From Plakobranchus ocellatus (taxonomy: Eukaryota > Mollusca > Gastropoda > Plakobranchidae): a DNA stretch of 23,895 nucleotides. Within the stretch, counting starts at the first letter, position 1. Each line of letters begins with the position of its first letter. Shown here piece after piece: positions 12,701 through 20,846 of this stretch. The DNA is taken from contig BLXT01005065.1 in assembly GCA_019648995.1 (NCBI GenBank), forward strand, positions 2,699,886 to 2,723,780, in the 5' to 3' direction. The position numbers and the translations under genes are program-made. The notes under the pieces are model-generated. The model was given only the letters and a program-made list of their open reading frames with translations, searched no databases and was not told where the DNA came from.

Positions 12701-15700
12701 AATACCTCACAGACAGGGCATATTTCCTAAGAGAAAAATTCGATGCACTCAATAGATCTTTTGCCACAGTGCACAGTTTAGTTTCACACACGCACAAAAT
12801 TGACCCGTCAATGTTTGACACTATCAAATCACAGATCAGCTTTTACTTACATATCTACCGTCGACAATCCCTCAATACCATAACACCAAAACTGCATATG
12901 TTAGAGCATCATTGCCTGCCTTTTATAAAGAAATGGGGCTTTGGATTAGGTCTACTTGGGGAAAAAGAAAGGAAAATATTCACGCAACCATAGCAAAGAT
13001 AGAGAGAAGAATGGTAGGGATAAGAAAGAAGGGCAAACAAATAAAGGCAATAGTTGAAACACATAGACTGCAAAACGCACCAACACTAAAAACTCTAGTA
13101 GAGCACAAAACCAAGAAAAGGAAGAAACAAAATAAGGAAATGCAAAAACATTGCATTAACATAATTATTGTAGACCTATGGCAGTCTGTGGAAATCCCCA
13201 GTTTTATTAGTGAATAACATTAATTTGTGAATTTCTCATGTATAGCCTAATCAACAAGTTGCATCTTTTACATTTCTTCATTCACTCAACTGAATATAGG
13301 TTTATTTGTAAGTGCAGTTTTTGTTTGTCATTTGCATGTAGACTTTATTATTTTTTTTAATTAAGAATTTTTTCTAATGACATACTGTATCACTTTTAAC
13401 AAAAAATAATTTAAGATTCTTTCTCTCCTTTCTAAACTTACTATGTTTACTTTTCAATATAAAAAAATATTTCTAAATAAACCTAAGGTTTTTTCCATTC
13501 CCAACAACAAAATTGTGAAGAAGTTTTTATTACAACAATGCGATTGCGTGTGTTTTAATTGTAGTATTGTAATAATGTTGGGCGGCTTGAAAATTTATCA
13601 GCCATTACGGTAGGTTCACCTCGGTGACTTCAGAGACCGGGCAGTGACCCAGTAACCCAGGTTAGGCTGCAGTGTATTAAGTGGTCTTCTTGCAGACAGC
13701 CATGATTAAAGAGGATCCTGGTTAACCAGAAATCCGGTCTGATGAGGTTAAGCAATTATTGTCTGTAATTTTCTACAAGCCCCTGAGAGAGAAAAAATTT
13801 GCTGAACCATCATCTACATGTTTTTACAAATTTTGTCCTTTTCTTATTTTTGTATTGATTATTTAATAAATATTCCATATAGTGAGATATATTAGATGCA
13901 TAAACTTTAACTTTTTTTTAAAATTTGGTGTATTTGTTATGTAATATGACTTTGCCTTAAATAATACTTTTTAAAAGTTCTTTTTGTAACCTCCATAAAA
14001 ATATCCTGCAAAAAAAAACCAAAAACAAACAAACAAAAAAACCCAGTAAGATAAATGATGGAAAAACAATTGTAATTGATTATCTTGTACTTATTTACTA
14101 GTTCCTTGCAATATTTTGGAAAGCTTAGGGTGTCATGCAGTAAAAAAAATTTATTCTATATATGATTTTACCATTTAGGAAGTTCTCTTTGGTGGAAACA
14201 AAAGTAGATTGGACTAACTATCATAAGAAGTTACCAAAATTGCTCATTTTGCAATATCTACATAGTGCAGTCTATCTAAGGTGAAAATTACATGTGTAAA
14301 GATGGTTGTTCGGTACAGTGCGCACCACTTATATTGACATTGCTTCTTTCGACTTTTTCTCTCTATCGACATATTATTTTCCTCTTAATTGTTAGTCAAC
14401 AAGTTTCACTATATTGATGCCCACTCCAACTTTATTTCGCTTATATCGACAAGTCAGTTACCAAATTAGTGTAGGAACATGGGTTCCAGTTGATTTGATC
14501 CCCCTCATAAACTTTGATAAAGATGCCACCAGCCAAAATTTAGCCCTAGATCTTTGGTGAAAGTGAAAGACTCGTCTATCCCTTTGTTTGCAATTCACTG
14601 TGAGTACCAGAGACGTGTGGACTGTAGACAAAAGACATATACCTGAGCTAGTGTGAACAAGAGTTAGACTTTACAGACGGGGCTCAGAAGGCGTGGAACT
14701 GAAACTAACACAGTGGGTCAGTGCGTGGACTGAAACTGAAAGTGATGCAATGCTGTAGACTTGTGAACTAGGCCTTGAATATCATGAGGGATTGAAACTG
14801 AAAATGATACAGTGATGTAGGCTAGGCCTAGGCAATAGACTTATAAATGAACTAGGCCCTAGGCCTCCTCAGGAGAGGGTGGAAGAGGGAAGAAGGAATT
14901 GCGTACAAATGTGTGTGTCACTGTGTTTGTAAGCTACACAAAGCATGCATGCATCAGCCTTCTGATAGACCAGCTTTATGCAGTGAAAAAGATCATTCCA
15001 TTTGACCATTACTAGTCAAAAGGGTGTAGGAAGACTGACAGGGAGGATTAGCACCCTAAGAATGCAGGGACCCTTCTGTCAAGGGTATGAGTCCCGCCAC
15101 CGGCGCCCTGGCTTGAATGAGAGCCTAAAAGCCTGAGATCACCTTGATGTTCACTGGCTATAAGCAAAAGCTATACCAACATAAGAAAATTCACCCCTGT
15201 CAACAAACAAGGTTGAAAAAGGTTTCTTTTATATATCGACAAAGCTTGGCTGGAGCCTTCAATGTCGTTATACAGGTATGCATTGCATTGAAATTGCCAT
15301 TGCAACATTGACTTCTATTGTTGAGATTTTAGATGGGAAAAAGGGATTGTTGCTCCGCTTGTATTATAATACAAAATAAACCAAAGGCATTGTTTGAACT
15401 TCTCTTAATTGATTGATGAGTCAGTGATTTTTTAAAATTTCTTCCCTCTCCCCCCAGATATGGAAAATTTTTTCTTTTTTATTGAACCTGCAAGATAAAG
15501 ATATTTTGACATGTTATGATTAATGTAGTGAAACTAATTGTTAAATCTACTGTACTTAATAAGAAGTGAGTAATAAAAAATCCTGATTTGTGCGTAAATT
15601 TCACCTTATTTTTAAATCATTTGATTTAGACTGCTTCGTGAGTTTTATGGGTCTATGGATGAGCCTCGCTTCCCCGGTCTGCGTGTGGTGAAACCCCTGC

Positions 15701-15849
15701 CACTGTCTTCCCTTGTTCCCTCTGCTGTATTCTGGTGTGGAATCTTCACTCTCTTTCACATCTCAAGCCTAGACAGGGCAGTTTATTGGAAAGTTGGCTC
15801 CAGTATTGCAGGCTTAGGATTAGTTTGGATGGCTGTTATGCATCACTGA
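3548..15849 (+). CDS. AGPAT5: AGPAT5-like 1-acyl-sn-glycerol-3-phosphate acyltransferase (LPAAT epsilon), 8 coding exons
   Basis: The gene is split; join 3548-3763, 4776-4854, 6299-6414, 6780-6869, 7213-7303, 8005-8169, 8624-8747 and 15630-15849. The total is 1101 nt, giving 366 residues plus a TGA stop; vertebrate AGPAT5 is about 364. The family transfers an acyl group from acyl-CoA to lysophosphatidic acid, making phosphatidic acid on ER or mitochondrial membranes. Visible motifs are NHQSTMD (catalytic H95, D100), GSVFVKR (139-145) and FPEGTR (173-178). An N-terminal hydrophobic segment spans residues about 12-40. The C-terminal tail has two hydrophobic stretches, about 318-335 and 350-364. 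Resemblance to AGPAT5 covers the whole length, including CPKVHIHI near residue 260 and the WLHxRF motif after it, which argues against the shorter AGPAT1/2 group. The start at 3548 lies in an ACCATG context just after an AG acceptor at 3543-3544, so a 5' UTR exon probably lies upstream. An in-frame ATG at 3527 would add seven residues but lies in the pyrimidine tract. Function is inferred from the family; no break or missing key residue was seen. Confidence 0.93.
4185..4345. repeat. CAT/ATC-rich microsatellite in intron 1
   Basis: Imperfect CAT, CAC and ATT triplets run through most of this stretch. They produce histidine- or methionine-rich spurious frames on both strands. Confidence 0.75.
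4776..4854 (+). CDS. AGPAT5: AGPAT5-like coding exon 2 (residues 73-98)
   Basis: The acceptor TTCAG lies at 4771-4775 behind a long T tract. The peptide runs from LIFYGDL to MSNHQST and carries the catalytic histidine of the NHxxxxD motif. It ends one base into the next codon at A|GTATGT (4855). The catalytic motif is therefore split across this intron. Confidence 0.92.
6299..6414 (+). CDS. AGPAT5: AGPAT5-like coding exon 3 (residues 99-137)
   Basis: The acceptor TTCTAG lies at 6293-6298. The first codon completes as ATG across the junction, giving MDWVIA with the catalytic aspartate. The peptide continues to RYVLKDGLRFLPFYGFY, the substrate-side block conserved in the family. The donor is GTG|GTAAGT at 6415, phase 0. 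Confidence 0.93.
6780..6869 (+). CDS. AGPAT5: AGPAT5-like coding exon 4 (residues 138-167)
   Basis: The acceptor AACAG ends at 6779. The peptide starts HGSVFVKRAGKFNKKD and holds the GxxFxxR motif. It ends DEIP in phase 0 at CCT|GTGAGA (6870), 90 nt in all. Confidence 0.92.
7213..7303 (+). CDS. AGPAT5: AGPAT5-like coding exon 5 (residues 168-197)
   Basis: The acceptor TTATAG ends at 7212 after a poly-T run. The peptide begins TWLVIFPEGTRFNPE, with the FPEGTR acyltransferase motif, and ends AVGQ. The donor is G|GTATAAG at 7304, leaving one base for the next codon. Confidence 0.93.
7443..7493 (+). other. Possible in-frame cryptic exon in intron 5
   Basis: TTTCTGGCAG (to 7442) is a good acceptor. 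The following 51 nt are open in the frame left by exon 5 and end at TCTT|GTAATG. Inclusion would add 17 residues (GFSDDIMWIKRGRAQS core) without shifting frame. The donor is weak and the insert has no match in the family, so this is a possibility only. Confidence 0.15.
8005..8169 (+). CDS. AGPAT5: AGPAT5-like coding exon 6 (residues 198-252)
   Basis: The acceptor AACAG ends at 8004, and the split codon makes G198. The peptide includes GLEPFEHVLFPRSRALE and IYDVTIAY, matching the AGPAT5 block KHVLTPR...IYDVTVVY. It ends PTMQ plus one base at G|GTACCA (8170). Confidence 0.92.
8624..8747 (+). CDS. AGPAT5: AGPAT5-like coding exon 7 (residues 253-293)
   Basis: The acceptor TTCCAG ends at 8623. 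The peptide runs from DFLLGKCPKVHIHI to WLHQRFQAKD. The CPKxHIHI and WLHxRFxxKD strings are typical of AGPAT5. It ends with two bases of a codon at AG|GTAAAT (8748), which opens the 6.9-kb transposon-filled intron. Confidence 0.92.
8846..8930 (+). ncRNA. Candidate microRNA-precursor-like hairpin in AGPAT5-like intron 7
   Basis: Bases 8846-8882 pair with 8894-8930 around an 11-base loop (8883-8893) with no bulges. Of 37 positions, 28 are Watson-Crick, 7 are G-U and only 2 are mismatched (8874/8902 and 8879/8897). The wobbles are at 8848, 8849, 8851, 8861, 8871, 8876 and 8880 and their partners. All seven would be A-C mismatches on the minus strand, so the fold favours a plus-strand transcript, the strand of the host gene. 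Length, loop and pairing suit a microRNA precursor. The alternative is a small palindromic transposon relic: a piggyBac-type MITE begins two bases beyond its 3' end. Confidence 0.4.
8936..9543. mobile_element. piggyBac-type MITE (about 608 bp) in intron 7
   Basis: The left end follows a TTAA (8932-8935) and starts CCCTTTCAAACCTGAG. The right end, read in reverse, is CCCATTCATAGAACCTGAC, next to a mutated TTAG at 9544-9547. Inside the termini, AAAATGGCTG occurs in both orientations (about 8994 and about 9450). TTAA targets and CCC-starting termini are the hallmark of the piggyBac superfamily. No transposase remains. It contains AGATCTAG repeats and a 14-bp palindrome ATGGCTGCAGCCAT. Confidence 0.5.
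9556..9670 (+). repeat. Left inverted arm of the DDE transposon
   Basis: Reads toward the transposase and contains CATGGCTGTCT at 9587-9597. It aligns with the reverse complement of 13641-13723 with several gaps. Confidence 0.5.
11351..11522 (+). repeat. 86-bp tandem duplication inside the transposase remnant
   Basis: Copy 1 (11351-11436) and copy 2 (11437-11522) both begin GAAGGAAGC and include TCTGACATGG, GGCGTTTGTATCCCAGGC and AAAGAGAGAGA. They differ at a handful of positions. As 86 is not a multiple of three, the duplication shifts the frame. Confidence 0.85.
11731..11751 (+). other. Poly-G run ending in an undetermined base
   Basis: Twenty G residues are followed by the only N in the window. 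The run replaces the spot where the conserved GGD...GGSFK segment of the transposase is expected. It is either real slippage or an unresolved assembly point. Confidence 0.9.
13641..13723 (-). repeat. Right inverted arm of the DDE transposon
   Basis: The reverse complement matches the left arm: AGACAGCCATG lies at 13694-13704. Just outside, TCTGATGAGGTTAA (13738-13751) has an inverted match at 9283-9296, possibly by chance. Confidence 0.5.
13760..14310. other. AT-rich intron sequence between transposons
   Basis: No coding signal. It contains an A-rich stretch with AAAC units near 13995-14040 that could be an old retroposed tail, and is otherwise featureless. Confidence 0.5.
14316..15285. mobile_element. 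pogo/Tigger-like non-autonomous element (about 970 bp) in intron 7
   Basis: The left terminus, after a TA dinucleotide (14314-14315), begins CAGTGCGCACCACTTATA and continues TTGACATTG. The right terminus read in reverse begins CAATGCATACCTGTATAA and continues CGACATTG. About 20 of 26 positions agree. TATATCGACA-like strings recur inside both ends (14376, 14450, 15233). TA targets and CAGT-starting ends are typical of Tc1/mariner and pogo/Tigger relatives. No transposase frame was found. The right TA is not evident, so that boundary is soft. Confidence 0.45.
15630..15849 (+). CDS. AGPAT5: AGPAT5-like terminal coding exon 8 (residues 294-366)
   Basis: The acceptor GATTTAG ends at 15629. The split codon AG|A gives R294, then LLREFYGSMDEPRFPG, continuing the family's KD-x-LIEFYES block. 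The tail contains two hydrophobic stretches (SAVFWCGIFTLFHI; GLGLVWMAVMHH) and stops at TGA 15847-15849. Confidence 0.92.
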
Positions 15850-16818
15850 TTCTTGCTCAGCTTGGTTTTCTATTATTTTATAAATATTTCCAAGCTGCTT
15901 GTAGTATTTTGCATTATGTTTTTTGTACTGCCTATTTTTAACCTCCCAACTCCAAGTCTATTATATTAATGTTCTATTTTGTTTTGATATTTTTTTGTTT
16001 TGTTTAATAAGAAATCATTGAGGTTCTATTTATCTTTTGTGGGCTTGAGAGATTTATTGTTGGTACGTATTCAATGTATTGCTTATAACCAGAGAAATAA
16101 TGTAGGGAGATTACATTTAGATGATTTAAAAAATTGAAGTCAATATAAAAATTAGCTGATCAAGTGATGTAATAGTTTCACTGCCAGTTCACACAAATGA
16201 GAGGCCATCTATAATTTTCTTCATCGTGAAACCATCTTTCCATTCATTCCTAAGATACTTGAGACATGATATATGTGTCAATGAGTGTCTAAATATCATA
16301 TTTTTCTAAATGCTCATGCGTCAATGAATGTGTGAATCTGATATTTTTCAAAATGCTCTCACATCGTTCAATATCCAAAGGTTATAAGTTTTGGAGGTCT
16401 TAGTCCTCATTGAGTACTCAATATACCTAAGAAGCCTAGTAGATGTAAATTAATCTCTTGGTGGATTTTTTTTACAGCGATATAAGTTTTTAAGCATCGT
16501 CAGAGCTTGGAATATGTGAGGGTAAGGTCTGAGTAACATATAGAAATTTGAATTATTTGTTATTGATGATTATCATGTAAGGTTGGTCATAGTTGATGTA
16601 ATGAATGCAAACATTTTCTTTTATTAAAAGATAGCCACATTTCAGCTGCATTTAGCCATACTCATAACTATGACAGTTTTTAAATGCTCATTTGTTTGAT
16701 GAAAAGAGATGCAAAACTTTTTAATGACTCTCATTTTTTTTATTATTGCTTAGAAGTTGCCTGATTACTTTTTTTTTTTTTTAAACAGATTACAGGAAAT
16801 GGCCTTTGACATAATAAA
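15850..16818 (+). other. AGPAT5: Probable AGPAT5-like 3' UTR
   Basis: AT-rich sequence follows the stop codon without recognisable coding content. The first AATAAA on this strand is at 16813-16818, giving a UTR of about 1 kb; another lies at 17111-17116. An ATTAAA near 16624 could end it earlier. Confidence 0.35.
16813..16818 (+). terminator. AGPAT5: Candidate poly(A) signal for the AGPAT5-like gene
   Basis: Canonical AATAAA, the first after the stop codon. Which signal is used cannot be decided from sequence. Confidence 0.3.
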
Positions 16819-17119
16819 ACGACACAATTTATGGCATATGGGAACTAAAAGTTACATTTAGATTTATGAAGTAATGAACCAAGTTTTTGTCAAACAATAA
16901 CAAACTGACATTTTTTTATAATCAAAAGAACAATTGATGGTATGTAAATAGAAAAGAAAGTTGACAAAACAAATAGCACAAAGTATATAATTCTGTCTAG
17001 ATTGCTATCCTATAATCTTCTTTAGCCTCTGCTCTACTACCATGTAAAATTTTATTTCCATCTCTCTAATGCCTAAAGGGAAAATGGTTCATGAAAACTA
17101 ATCTTGAGAGAATAAAATG

Positions 17120-18480
17120 AGAGTACCCAACCCTCCCACTGCCCCCCCCCCCTAAAAAAGTGTTTTAGTATCAGCCCTCATTTTTAATGATAATCACTTG
17201 TTTTACAAATTTAGTTCCATGTTAAATTCATTTGTCCCTGTAAAATTGTTTTCAATTATCTCCTTCTTAACAGGCAGCATTAATATAAATCAAAGGAATA
17301 GAGTTATAGTGTAATTAACAGTGTTATAGAATTGTACAATGAGTCTCAAAGCCCAATTTATGTCCACACGAGTTGCTATGTTGGAACAGGACTCTTATTC
17401 AACCTCATGATCTTCCAGGTGTTCACCTGAAACATTGCAAAGGGAGGCTGCAACAATTTTACAACCTGGGTAACAAGCCTTTGCTGATTGAGGCTTTCTC
17501 CTTGTAGTAAAACTCATGACTTTACTCAAAATGATCATGGCATATTTTTTAATAGTAAAATGATATGAATTTTAAAATTGGTGCAAAACATAGATAGAAA
17601 TGACTCTTAACTGGAGATAGTTTACAGTTCACATGTTTCTAAACCAATCCAATCGAGTCAGAAGTAACAATTTGATCATTTTTAAACTACCATTTTTGAA
17701 TCAGCCTTGATGAACACTTTTTGTTTGAACTAATATTTATGAGATAAACAATGCTAAGAACTAGGTAATGCTATGTTGATTCTAAGCCAAGATTTAGGAT
17801 TTTTTAGATGTGAAAAATGCACTTCTAGTTCTAAGAAGGCTCAAGTAATCAACTTGTCTAAAGTAATGAAGTAGAGAAAACAGTTGCCAACAAGAAATTT
17901 TATAATTATATATGCTGACTGCCAAGAGAAACACAACATCGGAAGCTCAACATAGATGTACATGTATTAACTAAAGAGCCAATGGACAAGCCATTGCATC
18001 TGTATACCCTTTTAAAAGTGTTTTTTCGTCTTGAAGATACATGTACTGACAAAATAATCCGCACTGTGTTGTGACTACAAATGCAGAAGGAAACACCAGA
18101 TTCTCATTAAAATAATTTTTACAAAGACACAAGATCTTATCATGAATTCTACATTATGGTCTACACAATTGTTTGATCAGATCAACTCATGTCCTTTAAC
18201 CACTAAAATTTCTACCCTAAAAATCCAAAGCCACCACATAATTAGCACTAGTTTTAATTTTCAAAAATTTCAAAAACACTCTCTGCGCTTGGTGGAGGAA
18301 TTTTTTTATTATTATTCTAGCCACTAAACTTGGAAGTACTCAGTCTATTTATAAAAAAAAAAAAGATCCCTTTAAAATCTACAACTCTGGGCCTTTGGAA
18401 AAGCAGTGGAAAGATAAATCTGGTCAACGGTTCTTAATATTGTTAAAATTTATTGCTTAATACCATTGACAATGAAGATT
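17120..18480. other. AT-rich intergenic region, nothing recognised
   Basis: An 11-base C run (17142-17152) and scattered short homopolymers are present. The small plus-strand open frame at 18142-18327 is low complexity and unlike any family I know. Confidence 0.5.
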
Positions 18481-18544
18481 TTGCAATTTATTGGCGCTAA
18501 TACTGAAAAGTGCAGAATAAAGAAAGTGGTAAAATTATCAAATC

Positions 18545-18712
18545 CTAACAGGCAATATGGTTTGTTTTACTGTGCTTGGCAGCTGCTCGCAAAAAGTGGC
18601 TCGCTTCTAGTCTTGGTTTTCTCAGTCTTCGGCTTCTGGGCAGTTCAATTGGCTCTTTTAGAACAGGGGACAATCTCTCACTTTGTTTTTCTGATGTACA
18701 CATTGTCATTGT
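18545..18712 (-). CDS. Unidentified candidate terminal exon on the minus strand
   Basis: Read on the minus strand, CTATTTTTAG (18713 end) is followed directly by a 55-codon open frame ending TAG at 18545-18547. An AATAAA lies about 50 nt further on (18487-18492, minus). The peptide contains SERLSPVLKEPIELPRSRR and then LRKPRLEASHFLRAAAKH, a basic, charge-patterned segment. Base composition is richer in GC than the flanks. The overlapping plus-strand frame (18466-18819) is hydrophobic and probably its shadow. No upstream exon was found with confidence; a GTAAGT only about 58 nt before it is the nearest donor. No family recognised. Confidence 0.3.
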   Translation of the reverse strand, partial: TMTMCTSEKQSERLSPVLKEPIELPRSRRLRKPRLEASHFLRAAAKHSKTNHIAC

Positions 18713-18980
18713 CTAAAAATAGTGGTTCTGTTTACATTCATTGGATGCCAGATTTCATTGATACTTACATTACTGTGAGCGAGCAAAAAATGAAGAGTGT
18801 GATGTTGGGCTTCTTTTGACAGTCAGTCAAAATATAAAGGTAATTACAAAGTAAAACAAATTTACATCAAGCATCTCCCTTAACAACGGCTTATTAGTAC
18901 AAATAAATAAAAATAGCAATGAAGACAAGTGCAGCACCATAATATTCTCAACTTTAGTTTGGGAGGTCAATCCCGTTTCC

Positions 18981-19028
18981 ATAAAAGTACAAAAGTTCTT
19001 TAACAAAATAAAAGTACAAAAGTTCTTT
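18981..19028. repeat. 27-bp-period tandem duplication
   Basis: ATAAAAGTACAAAAGTTCTT occurs at 18981-19000 and again at 19008-19027, separated by AACAAA-type filler. Confidence 0.85.
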
Positions 19029-19467
19029 TAAACTGACCCTCAGTTCAGCTGACATTACAATCATCTTCTGTACAGCTTTATTGCTACAATTGTTTGTTTC
19101 CTCTTCTTTAAGGCGAGGGCTTTTCTCTCTGCCATACATTTAATGATCTTCATTCACATTGAGACTTATGTTGGTCTTTAGCCTTTTGACTGAATTATCT
19201 GCACAATGTCAATACATCCCATAGCCTTTTCCTCTTTTCTTTTTTCCTTCTCACCAAACCAACAAAAAAATCATGAAGCTAATGTTAAAGACAAAGGTGA
19301 CTTCTTTTGCTGAGATTCTAGGGAAAAAAGATGACTGTTTCGGCAATGCAACATGGATCAGTCATGCAAACATGCTTAACAAAACAATTTAAAAAACAGA
19401 CATTTGATTCAATTTTATTTCAACCTCTTTTGACAAATGAGAAGATATAGAGAAGGCCGTGTTCTTT

Positions 19468-19650
19468 TCAATGCCCCAGCAACATCAACTTATCCTCAGT
19501 TAACTCTTGAAGTAAGACCAGGTGTAATGGGCGGGGCAATTGTCCATCAGAATACAGGATAGATCTGCCTTGTAACCTAAGCATCTCATCCCAAGTTTGA
19601 AGGTAAAGATGTCTGAAGTCGTCCAAGTATTGGCCAAGTGCTTGTAAATC
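19468..19650 (-). CDS. Unidentified coding-like segment on the minus strand
   Basis: A 60-codon minus-strand frame includes LGQYLDDFRHLYLQTWDEML and PRPLHLVLLQELTEDKLMLL. It has an amphipathic, protein-like look and ends TGA at 19468-19470. AATAAA follows at 19414-19419 (minus). A competing minus-strand frame (19500-19736) reads KLGMRCLGYKADLS and DNCPAH and could instead be the real one. Upstream minus-strand sequence to about 20040 has short coding-like pieces broken by stops (for example FPDCGLTYKGVDWPK), suggesting a decayed element. I cannot name the family. Confidence 0.2.
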   Translation of the reverse strand, partial: DLQALGQYLDDFRHLYLQTWDEMLRLQGRSILYSDGQLPRPLHLVLLQELTEDKLMLLGH

Positions 19651-20708
19651 TCATAGAGTTTAGTGTGATTCCTAACGCTGCTTGCTCTCCACAATGAGTC
19701 TCCTCTTATAATATTAGTGCGAGTCATGAAGTGCAAACTAGAACTGTTAATCTAGTGGGGTCTTTAAAAATTATTTCGGCCAATCCACGCCTTTGTAGGT
19801 AAGGCCACAATCAGGAAAACCTTTGAAGAACAACCTGGCTGCCAATGCTCAGAAGCAATAAAGTCTGAAGATGGCCTCTTTCATCTTCACATTTGTTGTT
19901 CAAATATGGTCCTTAAATCGATTCATATCTAACTATGAATTTTTGATGGTTCAAGCATGCTCATTCTGCGTTGCAAGCTGAGCTTTGGCTTTCAACATAG
20001 GAGAATTGAATCTTCTTTTGCTGAACCCTATTCTGATCCATGAGGTGTTTTTACACCCCACCCATATATTTTATTAAAATAATGTTTTTGTTTTTGGACA
20101 CTTTTTCCTGAAATTTCAGCTTATCGTTCTCTCCGTAGTACCTGTATAGGATAAGAGAGAATTGATTGTTCTTAATTTTGCTTAATAAAAAATTTTGATT
20201 TTTTTACCTCAAGTTTCCACTTCTTATTTTTTCCCCTTTCACTTTTGTGGAAAAATAAAAAAGGTAATGTAAGTGACAATATTCATACATTTCATTAAAC
20301 ATACAAATGATATCTCTTTGGATCACAAAAAAGCAAAAGAAATAACAATACGAGAATTAGTTCAACTTTTTTTTTATTTTTAAGAAATTTTCGTCAATTT
20401 CGATAACAAGAAAAATTGAATAGAATTACATGAAAATGAATGAAAAAATATGCTGAAAAGATTGATACGCTCTTTTAAAATTAAGAAAATCACATAAATT
20501 GATTGACTGAATTTACAAAATGATTCGATGCATAGGCTTATGCATGGAGATAGATATTAATTTATCATTTTATGTGCTGTCCCAGCAAAACCTGATAGGA
20601 ATTTTGTGAACACAAACTAAAGAAATAATGTTTGAAAGTGTGATGTCCTCTTTGAAAACAAAGAAAACAACAAAAATTGAGGCTTATATATGGATAAAGA
20701 TAATTATT

Positions 20709-20846
20709 TTATTTGCACTCCCTGCAAATGATGCTGCTATGTTCATGGCAAATAAATCTTGAGCAACCTGAACATTTAGTTCTCACAGTTTTCTGTCTTT
20801 CTTACATGGGCACTCCAGACATTTCACAAGGAGAAAAAGAGAGTGT
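20709..20846 (-). pseudogene. C-terminal zinc-binding domain of a piggyBac-like transposase, frameshifted
   Basis: On the minus strand a frame reads VKCLECPCKKDRK, then after a one-base shift near 20790 RTKCSGCSRFICHEHSS and IICRECK, and stops with TAA at 20709-20711. The order C-x2-C ... KKDRK ... C-x2-C ... C-x2-H ... C-x2-C matches the cysteine-rich tail of piggyBac-derived (PGBD4-like) transposases. The preceding minus-strand tract is a long pyrimidine run ending CTCAG at 20847-20850, which may be an acceptor or simple repeat. No catalytic DDD region was found upstream, so only the tail survives. Confidence 0.5.

Larger units (their letters stand above)
10450..13217 (+). pseudogene. Broken DDE transposase of the intron 7 transposon
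   Basis: Coding fragments fall in shifting frames. The first is a piece with LVPVTFEKAV and DCPVCEKF (about 10450-10580). Then comes a linker with PLTFHRVSVYRKSS (10938-11306). An N-terminal catalytic piece with IPENKIWVKIGG (about 11530-11740) runs into a G run. The main block with FFGDYDFFSKSYRLSG and a PRLWC turn spans 11862-12401. Next is a frame reading PQAYHR, an in-frame TGA, then SFIGNHCHKYMSE (12415-12993), followed by LEHHCLPFIKKWGFGLG. The final piece contains ENIHATIAKIERRM after a shift near 12955. In relatives the KIGGD aspartate, the GDYxF aspartate and a GExGxExIHA glutamate are plausible catalytic residues (inference). At least four frameshifts and several stops make it inactive. 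Confidence 0.65.
9550..13735 (+). mobile_element. Decayed DDE-type DNA transposon (about 4.1 kb) in intron 7
   Basis: Diverged inverted arms flank a broken transposase. The left arm (about 9556-9670) and the right arm (about 13641-13723, reversed) share CATGGCTGTCT (9587-9597 against 13694-13704), then AGACCAC, a GCTGC/GCAGC block, CTGGGTT and GTCAC in the same order. They also share a GGTxxACCAxGAxTCC-like outer block. Exact ends and target duplication could not be fixed. The transposase resembles animal proteins with a GDYDF...GxSGxxGxxPxxWC pattern. That pattern recalls the CACTA/EnSpm (TNP2) transposase layout, but I do not assign a family firmly. It lies in the same direction as the host gene. 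Confidence 0.55.

Noticed and set aside
9283-13751. TCTGATGAGGTTAA inverted match as the true transposon ends
   Set aside because: The left copy lies inside the neighbouring MITE and about 250 bp from the aligned arm. A 14-base match is within chance expectation.
15010-15110. tRNA-like SINE promoter (GGTATGAGTCC resembling a B box)
   Set aside because: The B-box match has two mismatches and no convincing A box lies upstream.
18466-18819. 117-codon plus-strand frame with a hydrophobic segment
   Set aside because: It overlaps a minus-strand segment with acceptor, stop and poly(A) signal. The hydrophobic run is the complement of an Arg/Lys-rich stretch, so it is more likely a shadow, though not excluded.
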